From CAVZYN01 sp963779515 (GTDB lineage: Bacteria > Pseudomonadota > Alphaproteobacteria > Rhizobiales > Hyphomicrobiaceae), in contig CAVZYN010000009.1 of NCBI GenBank assembly GCA_963779515.1, positions 186,001 to 250,000 on the forward strand: DNA of 64,000 nucleotides, read 5' to 3'. The notes beneath the pieces are model-generated. The model saw only the letters and a list, made by a program, of their open reading frames with translations. It did no database searches and was not told the DNA's origin. Each line of letters starts with the position of its first letter. The stretch's first letter is position 1. Both the position numbers and the translations under genes were made by a program. Of this stretch, positions 32,657 to 44,600 are shown piece by piece.

Positions 32657-35600
32657 ATGGTCACCATGATCCGCAGCGACCTCGATTTCATCCTGGCGCA
32701 AATCAAGATTGCCGAAGCTGATGCGCGTCACGATGCGGACCCGGTCAACAATCCGGATGTTCTCGGAACGCTCATTCCGAACAACGAGTTGCCGTGGGGC
32801 CTGCGCCGCGTCGACGGCTCGCAACAACAACCTGCTGCCGGGCCAAGGCGGGTTCGGCGCTGCCGATCAGCCGTTCCTCGAGGGGGTCGACCGGTGTTCC
32901 GGAGTGAGGCTGACGATGGGATGGCCTTTGGCCCGCCACTGATCCTCATTGCAACCGGGCCTGGCGCTCCCTTCTGCGACCGGCAACGCCGACCGAGACA
33001 CCGACCGACTTCGGCTTCCTGAAGGATCCAACGTCAGTCGCTCAGTCTGACCCGCCCTTCCCAATTATAATCCGGCACTGCCGCACGGCTATATTCCGTC
33101 TTATGCGACGTTTGGTGGCGGGCTAATGGGTACGTCGCGGCGGTCGCCGGCGGACTTCGCCTCGCCTAACGGCACGTATCATTCCGGCCGCCGCTTTCCA
33201 GGCGAATTTCCTGACCAACAACGACTACGGCGTCCACGACCCGAACAACCCGGCGATCACCAATCCGCGCGCGCTTCAGCCGGGTGACGTGGTCGATGCC
33301 GATCCACGTACCGTCTCGAACCTGATCGTCGATCAGACGCTCAACAACCCGGCGGCGGTGTTCAAGGCGCTGCAAGTCGCTGAGGCCGCCGATCCGTTGG
33401 CTGGGATGCAGACGATCATGACCGCGGTTGCTGCTCTCAGGGAGGCGCGCGCCCCGTGATCTCGCGGCGGCGCAGGCCAATGTCGGCGCAAACGCGCCGA
33501 CCGTTGCGGCATATACGACGGCGACGGCGCAGTCCGCATTGCTCGCGGGCATGGCAGCGACTGTTGACTCGACCACTTCTACGCTCATCTCGTCTCAGAC
33601 CGTTGGCAACTTCGACTTGGCGATCGGTGCCGTCAATGCGCTTCTCGCCCAGGCCAATCGCGTGCTCGCACACTGTCTCGCCCGGCCATCAATGAAGCTC
33701 GCGCTCGAGCTGCCGCTGTGCATACCAGCTGCACCGACACAGTGACGCTCGCTAAGTTCCAGCTCGATAGCATCAATCCTGCCGACGGTCAATTCACGGG
33801 CATCGAGCTGCCAGCTCGCTGGTTTCGCCGAGACAATCAGCAACGGGCTTGGTGGCGACGGCCACAACCCTCGACGCGGCAGCTCGACGCGTCTCTCGGC
33901 AGGCCTCGACACCAACGTCGGCACAGCGCAGACTGCAGCGCAGACCGCGCTGACCACTCTCGAAGATCTGATCGCGCCGTTTGACGCCACGACCAATCCG
34001 ACGGGTCTCACCGCCGATGGGCTCGCGACCGAGGCGAGCCCGACGGGCAACATCCTGAAGACGACGCTGTTCATCGAGAACGTGGCGCCGGATGCGGGTC
34101 TGTCGTCGCCGTTCAACGGCTGGATGACGATCTTCGGCCAGTTCTTCGACCACGGCCTCGATCTCGTCGGGCAAGGGCGGGTTCGGCACGGTCTACGTGC
34201 CGCTGCAGCCGGATGATCCGCTGTATGTGCCGGGCGGCAACTCGAACTTCATGGCGTTGACGCGCTCGACGCTCGATGCCAACGGCAATGCGATCAACAA
34301 GGTCACGCCGTTCGTCGACCAGAACCAGACCTATACGTCGCAATGCTTCGGCGCAGGTGTTCCACCGCGAATACGAGATGCGCATCGACGCGGGCCTCGG
34401 TTACGAGGTGCCGCATGCGACGGGCCGCTTGTTGAACGGTGCCGCACGGTGGTCTTGCGACCTGGGCCGATGTGAAGCCGCAGGCGCTCCAGAAGCTCGG
34501 CATCGTGCTCGACAATTTCGACATCCACAACATTCCCTGAGCTGGTGGTCGACGCCTACGGCAACTTCATCCGCGGCGCGACGGGCTTCCCGCAGGTCGT
34601 GATGGATTTCGGCCCGCCGATGGTGCACGGCGACGGCTGGCGCGCCGTCGACGCCCACGGCGTCTCCCGACGAATTCCGATCGATGTTCAGAACGCCGAA
34701 GAAGACCGGCCACGCGTTCCTCGACGACATCGCGCACAACGCCAACCCGGGTCAGTCGATGCGCAGATCCGGCCGGCGTTGAATGCATCGAGAATGCGGA
34801 CGTCGACAGCGACATCAGCGACGCATCGCATCGCCAAGCCGCCGGCACCTACGACAACGAGTTGCTCGACCGGCACTTCATCACGGGTGACGGGCGCGGC
34901 AACGAGAACATCGCGCCTGACCGCCGTGCACAACGTGTTCCACTCGGAGCACAACCGGCAGGTCGAGCTGATCAAGGGCACATTATCTGCTGACGCTCAG
35001 GCCTTGCTCGCGGGTGGCGCGTCGCAAGCTGACGCCGTCGCCTTCCTGAACGAGTGGCTCGCCGTCGACGTCACAACAGTTCCCCCAACGCTACAAGTCT
35101 CGTCTGGGATGGCGAACGCGTCTTCCAGGCGGCGAAGTTCCCGACCGAAATGCAGTATCAGCATCTCGTGTTCGAAGAGTTCGCGCGCACGGTGCAGCCG
35201 TTCGTCAACGTGTTCAACGACTACGACGCGCAGCTCAACCCGGCGATCCTCGCCGAGTTCGCGCACACCGTCTATCGCTTCGGCCACTCGATGCTGACCG
35301 AAACGGTCGATCGTCTGTCGGCCGACAACGAGATCATCGGTGCCGGCGGCGTCGAAGGTGGCCTGCCGAGCAGATCGGTCTGATCGCGGCGTTCCTCAAT
35401 CCGGTCGAGTTCACCGCCGGAGGCATGACCGCCGAAGAGATGACGGGCGCCATCGTAAGAGGTATGACGCGCCAGCGCGGCAACGAGATCGACGAATTCG
35501 TCACGGAAGCGCTGCGCAACAACCTCGTCGGCTTGCCGCTCGACCTTGCCGCGCTCAACATCGCGCGTGCGCCGTGAAACCGGCGTGCCGACGTTGAAGA

Positions 35601-36339
35601 GGCGCGCGCCGAGTTCTATGCCGGCTCCGGCGACACCCAGGTCAGCCCTACTCGAGCTGGGCTGATTTCGCGATGAGCCTGAAGAACCCGGCCTCGATCG
35701 TCAACTTCATCGCGGCTTACGGCACGCACAGCACGATCACGTCGGCGATCACGCTGGAAGACAAGCGTGAAGCAGCGATGAAGATCGTGCTCGGTGGCGC
35801 GGGCGCCGCCTGACAGATCGTCTCAACTTCCTGCACGCCTCTGCAACTGACGACATCCTGATGCGCAGAGTTGGGCGACGACAATCCGTCGCTCGGCGGT
35901 TTGAACAACGTCGACTTCTGGATCGGCGGCCTCGCCGAGCGGCAGATGGCGTTCGGCGGCATGCTCGGCACGACCTTCAACTTCGTGTTCGAAGTGCAGA
36001 TGGAGAACCTGCAGAACGGCGATCGCTTCTACTATCTCTCGCGTCTCGCCAACCTCAACCTCACGGCGCAGCTCGAGAACAACAAGTTCGCCGAGATGAT
36101 CGACCGCAACATCGAGGGTCGCCGCTGCACTTGCCCGGCAACGTGTTCAAGGCGATGGACTATCAGCTCGAGGTCGATCATTCGCGGCAGCTGGGCGACG
36201 ATCCGGAACGGTATTCCCAACGGCCTCAATCCGTTCCTCGCTTTCGGCGATGCGGTCGGCTCCAAGGTCATCCGCACCGATAGCAACAATGACGGTATCG
36301 CTGAAAAGCTGCAGTTCGTCGGCGGCGAGCACGTCGTGC

Positions 36340-36555
36340 TCGGCGGCACAGTCCGGCAATGATTGGCTGGTCGGCGACGAAGGCGACGACACGCTCTGGG
36401 GCGATGCCGGCGACGACCGTCTCGAAGGCGGCATCGGCAACGACTTCTTCTTCGGCGGCGACGGCAACGACATCATCACCGACGAGTTCGGCGACGATGA
36501 AGTGCGCTCGGGCGCAGGCGACGACGTCGTCAACGCCGGCCAGGGCATCAACCTG
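36340..36555 (+). repeat. RTX nonapeptide calcium-binding block 1
   Basis: Coding repeats of the GGxGxDxUx type: GNDWLVGDEGDDTLWGDAGD, then DRLEGGIGNDFFFGGDGND and GAGDDVVNAGQG. They form a Ca-binding parallel beta-roll after export. The block directly follows the peroxidase domain. Confidence 0.85.
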
Positions 36556-39194
36556 ATCATCACCGATACCGGCAACGACTTCGTCTGGGGCGGCGTCGAC
36601 GACGAAGAATTCCTGCTCGGCCAGGGCAACGACTTCGCTTACGGCGGTGCTGGTATGGAGACGATCCTCGGCGGCGAAGGCAACGATTGGATCGAAAGCG
36701 GCTCTGAAAACGGCTTGTTGCTTGCCGACAACGGCGACCTCATCCAGGGTCTTCCGATCAAGCGCAGCGTCGATAGCAGCATTATCGGTCACGACGTGCT
36801 GATTGCCAACGGCGGCAGCAACCAGGACTTCGACGCTGAATCCGGCGACGACATCATGGTCGGCGGCCTCGGCACCGATCGCTTCTTCGGTCAGTTCGGC
36901 TTCGACTGGGCGACCTACAAGAACGATCCGTACGGCATCGAAGCGGACATGGCGAACCGCCTGTTTGCGCCGCCATCGATCGCGGGCTCGCCAGGCGCAA
37001 TGCTCGATCGCTACGCGCAAACCGAAGGCCTCTCCGGCTCAGGGTTTACCGACTTCCTGCGCGGCGATGATATCGCTGACCTCAAGGCCGGCGTGCCAGG
37101 TGCCATTACGTCCGCGGCCCAGGTTGACAAAGGTCTGAACAACGCGTTGACCGACGAAAATATCAATCTCATCAATGGTCTCGCTGACTTCCTGGCGCCG
37201 ACCAATCCGAACAGCACGGGCGTCGTCGACGAAGTGGGTTCAAACTACTTCTCGACGGGCAACATTCTGCTCGGCGGCGGCGGCAGCGACATCATCGAAG
37301 GCCGCGGCGGCGACGACATCATCGACGGCAACCGCTGGCTGGATGTGCAGATCAGGGTCAATACCGGCCCGAACACTCCGACGGCGTTCTTCGTCAACGG
37401 CATGTCCGATATCCAGGAGCGGATGTTCTCCGGTGAGATCAAGGTCAGCCAGCTCGAAATCGTGCGTACGATCCGCGAAACGGGCGCCGCAACCGATGTC
37501 GACGTGGCCCAGTTCTCCGGCGCGCGCCGCGACTATGCCGTCGAAGGCATGAACAACATGACGACTGGTGTTGCCACGGGTAACCCCTTTGGCGGCGACG
37601 TTGACGGCGATGGCTTCATTTCGGTTCGTCAGCTCACGCGCGGTCCAGACGACACGATCAATTTCGGCGAAATCGGCACCGACGGCACCGATCGCCTGAA
37701 GAACATCGAGCGCCTGCTGTTCTCGGATCAGACGATTAAGCTCAACAACCACGGGAACACGATCGCGACGGGCAATGTCGCGGTTACGTCCAGCGATCCA
37801 AACTTCGAGGTGGGTAGCGTTCTCACGGCGTCGTTGGCGAGCATCGTCGATGTCAACGGCTTGCCTGCGCTCAATGCGAATGGCGTGCCGCTGGATGCGG
37901 GCCGGGCGACGTTCTTCTGGCAGGTCGAACTGCAACCGGGCTCCGGCATCTACACGAACATCACGCGTGTAACCGCGGACGAGTTCACGCCTGTCACTGG
38001 CTCGAATATACCCTGACGCTGGCGGAGCGGGGCCTCAACGTCCGCGTCTCGCCCGCTTCAAGGACGGTGCGGGCGCGGTCGAGACGGTGGTCTCCATCCG
38101 GTCGGCGCCGGTGGCCAGACAGGTGAGCCGGTGTTCAACGAACTCACGGCCGTGCTCGGTGACGACCTGAGTGGTCTCATCATCGACGGCGCCGCGCTGC
38201 CTCCCGGCACGCTCGGCATCCTCGAAGACCGCACCACCGCTTTCACCTTCACGCTGGGCGACTTGCTGGCCAGCGCGAGCGATCCGAATGGCGACTCGGT
38301 CACGGTGGTGCCGAACTCCATCATCGTGCGCAATCGTGATGGCGGGCCCGTCCCGGGCATTCTCACGGCGGATGGGCAAGCATGGTCGACCGCCGATGGG
38401 TCACCGGATGGTGCGGCTAACCTGGGCAAAACCTTCAGCTTCATTCCGACCGCGAACTTCTCTGGTGGTGTGACGTTCGAGTTCGAGATCACGGATGGCT
38501 TCACCGATCCGGTCGCGGCCGAAGCGAACCTCGACGTCATCGGCATCAATGATGCGCCGACGCCGGGGAACGATACGGGCGCTATCGGCACGATCGTTGC
38601 TGCCGCCGGTGGAACGATCACGATCACGTTCACCGAGTTGCAGCTGATCGGCAACGCGACCGACGTCGATGGCGACGCACTCCGCCTGGTGCGTGATCCA
38701 GATCCCGATCTGGTGGACGCCGCGCAGTGGCTGACGCTTGTCGACGAGACGCAGGGCACGCTCACGGGCGATCCCGGGATCGGCTTCACCTTTGTCACCA
38801 ATCCGGGTGTTGATCCAGGGTCGGTACAGTTCACCTACGCGATCACCGACGGGTTGGCGACAGCCGAGACCATCGGCGGGTTGGTGTCGCTGACGTCGAC
38901 GAGTGGTACGTTTACGGCGGATGAGAACGCGACGGGCGTCGGGCTCGGCACGATCGAAATCACGCCAAATATCGGACTTACCTTGACGTCGATGCAGGTG
39001 CTGGCCGATCCGCGGTTCGCGTTGGACAGTGCTGGTGTGTTGCGGGTTACGGCCGGTAGCGCATTGGACTTCGAAGCGGATGCGGTGGTTCCGGTCAATG
39101 TTCAGATCAACTTCACAGGCCCGAACGGCCCGATGTCGGTGGTGCGAACCATCAACGTCACGGTCGCGGACGTGGTTGGTGAAAACCTGGTCGG

Positions 39195-40330
39195 AACTGG
39201 CAATGGCGACGTGCTACGCGCCAACCTCGGTGACGACACGGTCGAGGGTGGCCTTGGTGCGGATCAGATCACGACGGGCGTGGGCAATGACACGATCATC
39301 GGCTTCACCTCGACCGGCGATCAGGTCAATGGTGGCGCGGATACGGATACGATCGTGATCCGGACCCAGGCGGAAGCCAACGCGCTTTCAGCGGCGGTCA
39401 ACGCCAATGTTGTCGGCATTGAAGTGATCGATGCAGCCGGTGCCACGCAGGGTCTGAATGGACTGGGCGTCACCATCAACCTCAATAACCAGGTCGGTAT
39501 TGTCCCGGCAGGCCCAGGCGAGGGCTTCAGGATCCTCGGCAGCGGCTTCAACGACACGCTCCGAGGCGGCAACGCAGCCAACATCATCCAAGCCAACAAC
39601 GGCAACGATAGTGTCAATGCCCAGGGCGGCGGCGATACGTTCATCGCCATCGCCGGTGACGGCAACGACACGTACAGTGGTGGTAGTGGTGCTGATATCT
39701 TCCTGGGTGTCGTTGGGGATGGTGCCGACTCACTCGGTGGCGGTTCGGGTATCGATACGTACAACGTGTCGGGCAGTAGCGCGAGCTTCACGATCACAAC
39801 CTCGACGATCACGAACAGTGTTGATGTGGTTGGTTTGGTTCCTGTTGCTGATAGCTACAGCGGCATCGAAAACTTCTTCACGGGCTCGGGTAACGACACC
39901 ATCACCACCAATGGCGGTGCCAATAGTATCGATGCAGGTGCTGGCAACGATACGATCGATGGTGGCACGGGCAACGACACCATGGTTGGTGGAGCTGGCA
40001 ACGATGTCTACTTCGTTCGCCAGAGCGGTGATGTCGTGACGGAGGCCGCCGGCGGCGGCATCATGGACACGGTGCGGACGTCGCTCGTGACTTACACGTT
40101 GGCTGCTGAAGTCGAGAATCTCGAGATCATCGCGGGCTCCCCGCGCCCGCCACAATTGGACCGGGAACGGTCTTGGGAACATCATCACCAGCAATGGTGG
40201 GGGTGACAACATCAACGGTGGTGCCGGCAATGACACCATCAACTCGGGTGGTGGCTAACGATACCGATGTTTCGGTGGCGATGGCGCGGATGCGATCGAT
40301 GCCGGGACTGGCACTGACTTCATTCGGTTC
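39195..40330 (+). repeat. RTX nonapeptide calcium-binding blocks 2-5
   Basis: Groups of repeats at about 39195-39300 (LGDDTVEGGLGADQI), 39540-39705 (NDTLRGGNAANII, GDGNDTYSGGSGADIF), 39890-40020 (GAGNDTIDGGTGNDTM) and 40210-40330 (INGGAGNDTINSGGG, GGDGADAIDAGTGTDFI). The last group is crossed by frame breaks at about 40.15 and 40.26 kb. A non-repetitive C-terminal region (DTIFNFVDGNDRIEFGDAL) follows, as in type I secretion substrates. Confidence 0.8.
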
Positions 40331-40825
40331 AATTTAACCTCGGAGTTCGGTGACACGATCTTCAACTTCGTCGATGGTAACGATCGAATCGAATTCGGCG
40401 ATGCGCTCAACACGGCTTATGATGATGGCAGCAACAACAATGACTTCTTGTTCGATTCCGGCAACAACGGTGCTGTCTCCGTGAATGCCGTGGTTGGCCA
40501 GAACAATGGCGACATCGAAGCCCTGTACTTGAGCGGTGTGGGCACGGAAGGCGTCACGAACGCAAACCTGGGGAATGCGGCAGCGGTTGCTGGTGCATTC
40601 AATACCGAGTTCATCATCACGGCCAGCGTCGGCGAGGATGCGCTGCAGGTGTTCGACGATACCGATGGCAATGGCTCTCTCTGTTCGGCAGTGGATCCAA
40701 GGCTGCCGGTGGTGGAACAGAGATCGATGTCGGCGAGCGGACTTCAAATCGCGACCGAACAATGCGAACGAACGTCGGCACCAACGGTTTCGCTTCTTCT
40801 GAGCGTCATGGCAAGCAGTGAGATC

Positions 40826-40855
40826 AAAGGCCCGGTCGCCCCGGGCCTTTTTCTT
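40826..40855 (+). terminator. Rho-independent terminator of peroxidase 1
   Basis: Stem AAAGGCCCGG (40826-40835) with CCGGGCCTTT (40841-40850), then TTCTTT. It starts four bases after the proposed stop of the first peroxidase gene, which supports that gene end. Confidence 0.85.
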
Positions 40856-40890
40856 TGGCGGCGGGGTGTTCGTGCCCTCCCATCAGCCCT

Positions 40891-40930
40891 CAGACCTTGG
40901 TCGGTCCTGAAATCGGCGGACCTTGGTCCG
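40891..40930. promoter_or_regulatory. Two tandem CGGACC-N2-GGTCCG-type boxes upstream of peroxidase 2
   Basis: CAGACC-TT-GGTCGG (40891-40904) and CGGACC-TT-GGTCCG (40917-40930, perfect arms), 26 bp apart. They lie between the terminator of gene 1 and the start of gene 2 at 41078, and match the boxes upstream of gene 1. Positions near or just upstream of a promoter are likely. Confidence 0.55.
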
Positions 40931-43019
40931 TAGCCGTTTCCGACCTGAAATCTCTAACATTTCAATAACTCGAACTGCGTCTCGCGGCCCTCGCATTGGC
41001 TGTGGCATCGTAGTTGCAATGGGTAAGGTCAGTTTCTCGTTTGATTACAATGATTTGCGTAATTTGGGCGGTGTGCCATGGCGATCAATGACGAATTCAC
41101 GCTGACCCAGTCGGATCTCGAGGGTCTGTTGGATTTGATCAATGGGACGCCCGGGGGCGAGGAAGAGGAAGCGCGGCAGGCGTGCGGGATCTGTCCGGTT
41201 TGGGCAATAATCTCGGCAATCCCAATTTTGGCACAGCGGATCAGCCGTTCATTCGCCTGACGACGGCGCGGTATGGCGCTGACGAGGGCATCAACCGCGC
41301 CATCAATCCGATTTTCGCGGGTCTCGATCCGCGCAATATTTCCAACATCCTGGGGTCGCAGGAAGCCGATCTCGGCAAGGCCGCGTCGGGATCGAACATT
41401 TTTCTGATGGCGTTCGGCCAGTATTTCGATCACGGCCTGGATTTCGTCGCCAAGAGCGGTAGCCGGCACGATCACGATCGGAAGCGCGTCGACGACAACC
41501 CGGCTGACCTCACGCGCGCGAGCGTGACGTGGGAAGGTGGCGTGCCGCAGCACACCAACAAGACGTCGCCGTTCGTCGATCAAAACCAGGCGTACGGATC
41601 GCACAATTATGTCGGCCAGTTTTTGCGGGCGAGCGGCGGAATAACGGTGGCCTCCTCGGCGCGACGCTGCTGTCGGGTGGGCCCGATCCGTCGAGCCCGT
41701 CGAACCCGCCGTTCAAGCTGCTGCCGACGTTGCGCGAGCTCATCCTGCATCATTGGAACGCGGAGACGGTGTTCCAGCTTGCTGATGGCGACAAGACGCT
41801 GCAACAGCTCTATCCGAACCTCGTCAGCGGCGCTGGCGTCGTTGACGTTGACCTTGCGACGGCCTTCGGCAAGAACGTGCTCGGCTCTGGCCAGAATCTG
41901 TTGCTGATACCAACCCGTACATCAGTGTTCTCGACCACTACATCGCGGGCGATGGCCGCGCGAACGAGAACATCGCGCTGACGGCGATGCATACGGTGTG
42001 GGCGCGTAATCACAATTTCCACGTCGAGAACCTGGCGACGGCCGGCTTCACGGGCAGCGCCGAAGAGCTGTTCCAAGCCGCCAAGATGATCAACGAGGCG
42101 GAATACCAGCGGGTCGTATTCACTGAATATGCCGATGCGATGATCGGCGGCATCCGCGGTGACGGCGATCACGGGTTCGACGAGTATAATCCCGACGGTC
42201 GACGCGCGGATCAGCCACGAGTTCGCGGCCGCGGTGTTCCGCGTCGGGCATTCGCAGATCGCGGATACGCTGACGGTGCTCGATGCGGATGGCAATCGGA
42301 CTGACGTGCCGCTGGTCGGTGCTTTTCTCAATCCTCCCGGCTTCGCTGAAATAGGCGCTGGAAATATTTTCGCCGGCATCGCAACGCAGCCGTCAGAGGA
42401 AGTCGACTTCAACATCGTCAATGCCGTGCGCAACGATCTCGTCCGTATTCGCGCCGATCTGTTCGCGTTCAATGTCGCGCGCGGGTGGGACGTCGGCCTC
42501 GGCACGCTCAACCAGGTGCGGGCGGATCTCGCGGCGTCGAGCGATTCGTATATCTCGGAAGCAGTTGGCTTTGCGGGCGATTTGTCGCCGTATGAGTTGT
42601 GGGAGGATTTCCAGACCCGCAACAATCTCTCCGGCGAGGTGATTGCGCAGTTCCGGGCGGCGTATCCGGATCTGGTGCTCGCACTGATGAGGATACGGCG
42701 CATTCATCGCCGCCAATGGCAACAGCGTCGCGGTGCAGATGGCGCAAAATGGCACCAAGATGTGCACGGCATCGACCGCGTCGATCTGTGGGTGGGCGGC
42801 CTTGCTGAGCGCCACATCAACGGCGGCCAAGTCGGCCAGACGTTCTGGGTGGTGCTGCACGAGCAGTTCGACCGCCTGCAGGAAGGCGATCGCTTCTACT
42901 ATATCGATCGTTTCGATGGTTTCGAATTCTATGCCGACGAGTTCGAGACCACGACGTTCGCCGATATCGTCGCGCGGAATACGGGGCTGACAGGTTTGTC
43001 CGAGAGCATTTTTTACGTC

Positions 43020-43245
43020 GCGCCGGTCGATGAAGGCGAAGGTGACGGCAGCACCGGTGAAGATGGCCAGGATGACGGGTCGGGCGAGGATGGTCAGGAT
43101 AACGAGGACGATACGCCGGGCGATGACGAAGGCGATGACGACATCACCGACGAGGTCGATTACGAGGACGACGACAACAGCGAAGACGAGGACGGCGACG
43201 AGGACGACGAAGACGGCGAGGACGAGGAAAACAACCAGGACGTCA
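43020..43245 (+). repeat. Acidic Asp/Glu/Gly coding tract
   Basis: About 75 residues composed almost only of D, E, G, N, S, T and Q (for example DNEDDTPGDDEGDDD and EDEDGDEDDEDGEDEENN). It joins the peroxidase domain to the first cadherin-like unit. Such tracts can bind calcium loosely or act as a stiff spacer. Confidence 0.8.
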
Positions 43246-43699
43246 TGATCACCTCGGGTAACGGCGCCCCCGTGACGGTCGACGTTGCTGAAAATTCAAC
43301 GGACGCGGCGGTCTATGACGTCGACGCAACCGGCGGCGACGAGGATCACCCGCTGGTCTACTCGATCATCTCCGGCAACGAGGACGGCCTGTTCACGATC
43401 GACCCGGAAACGGGTGCCGTGAGCTTTATCGGTGCCGCCCCGAGCTTTGAATCGCCTGGTGGGCCGCCGAGTTTTGTTCTCAATGTCCGCGCCGAGAACG
43501 AGGAAGGATACGACGATCAGCAGATCACCGTTCGCATCACGGACGTGAACGAGGTGCCGGCAGCGGTTGCGGTCGATCCGGACGCTGTGACGGAGAGCGA
43601 CGCTTCCGCGTTGGTTGCGATCACTCTGCTCGGTCTGACGACGGTCGTTGATCCCGATATCGGCGATGAGGCGTCATTCGTGGTGGGGTCGGCAGACAT

Positions 43700-44600
43700 C
43701 AGCAGCGGCGATGCTGCGCACGATCTTCTGTCGCTCGAAAATCCGGACGGCGTGCAGGACGGCGTGATCAGATTCGACCGTCATGACTTCAACTATCTGG
43801 CCGCAGGCGAGTCTGGCGATCTATACGATCGGTTATTCGGTCCAGTCTGGACCAGACACGATCGAGAATTTGTCGATCCAGATCACGATCACGGGTGAGA
43901 ATGATCTCCCGACGGTGACGTTTCCGATCCCGGGCCATATGCCGAAGCAGATGGTCTCTCGGTCGAGACGATCGAGACGATTAGTCTGTTCGACCTGGCC
44001 ACAATCGAGGACGCCGACACGGCTGATATGCAGACGTTCGTCGTCGACTCCGCGTATGTCATCTTTGGCGATCCCGAGCACGATCTTCTCACTATCAATA
44101 ACGATACGGGTGTTGTCAGTTTCGATCGCGCTGACTTCAACTATCTGGCCGCAGGCGAGCTCGCTGAATACTGGGTTGCGTTCACAGTGCAGTCTGGCGA
44201 GGACGTCAGTGACGAACTCCAGATCAAGATCACGATCACGGGTGAGAATGATCTCCCGACGGTGACCGTTTCCGATCCCGAGCCATATGCCGAAGCAGAT
44301 GAGTTTTCGGTCTATACGATCGAGACGATTGATCTGTTCGGCCTGGCCACGATCGAGGACGCCGACACGGCTGATATGCAGTCGTTCGTCTTCGACTCCG
44401 CGTATGTCATCTTTGGTGACCCGAGCATGATCTTCTCACTATCAATAACGATACGGGTGTTGTCAGTTTCGATCGCGCTGACTTCAACTATCTGGCCGAG
44501 GGCGAGTCGGCCATCTATACTGGGTTGCCTTTCAGTGCAGTCCGGCGAGGATGTGAGTCGACGAATTCCAGATCAAGATCACGATCACGGGTGAGAACGA
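43700..44600 (+). repeat. Tandem cadherin-like coding units, period 347-348 bases
   Basis: Three copies marked by the shared sequence AACTATCTGG at 43791, 44139 and 44486. Units encode DRADFNYLAAGE, ITITGENDLPTVTVSDP, ETIDLFGLATIEDADTADMQ and DSAYVIFGDP. Copies are near-identical at DNA level. The 348-to-347 step corresponds to a lost base (GATCCCGAG versus GACCCGAG near 44422), and copy 1 lacks a C in GTGACGTTTCC versus GTGACCGTTTCC. Each loss coincides with a frame break. Confidence 0.75.

Larger units (their letters stand above)
32657..40821 (+). pseudogene. Large secreted animal-type heme peroxidase with RTX and cadherin-like modules; many frame breaks
   Basis: The start is ATG at 32657 (MVTMIRSDLDFILAQIKIAE); the likely stop is near 40821. 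Read across frame changes, the first 3.6 kb encodes an animal-heme-peroxidase domain. It shows NNNLLPGQGGFGAADQPF, a distal-His block FGQFFDHGLDL (about 34137), FVDQNQTY, ITGDGRGNENIAL, TAVHNVFHSEHN, and a proximal-His block VYRFGHSMLTE (about 35270). RTX repeats follow (36340-36550). An uninterrupted frame runs 36250-38016 and another 38131-40140, holding cadherin-like domains and more RTX repeats. No Sec signal is seen; RTX proteins leave by type I secretion using a C-terminal signal. Pseudomonas PehA is a described relative in architecture. At least fifteen single-base frame changes interrupt 32.8-36.3 kb, with others near 38.05, 40.15, 40.26 and 40.69 kb. Motifs are intact between breaks, so sequencing error or recent decay are both possible. 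Confidence 0.75.
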
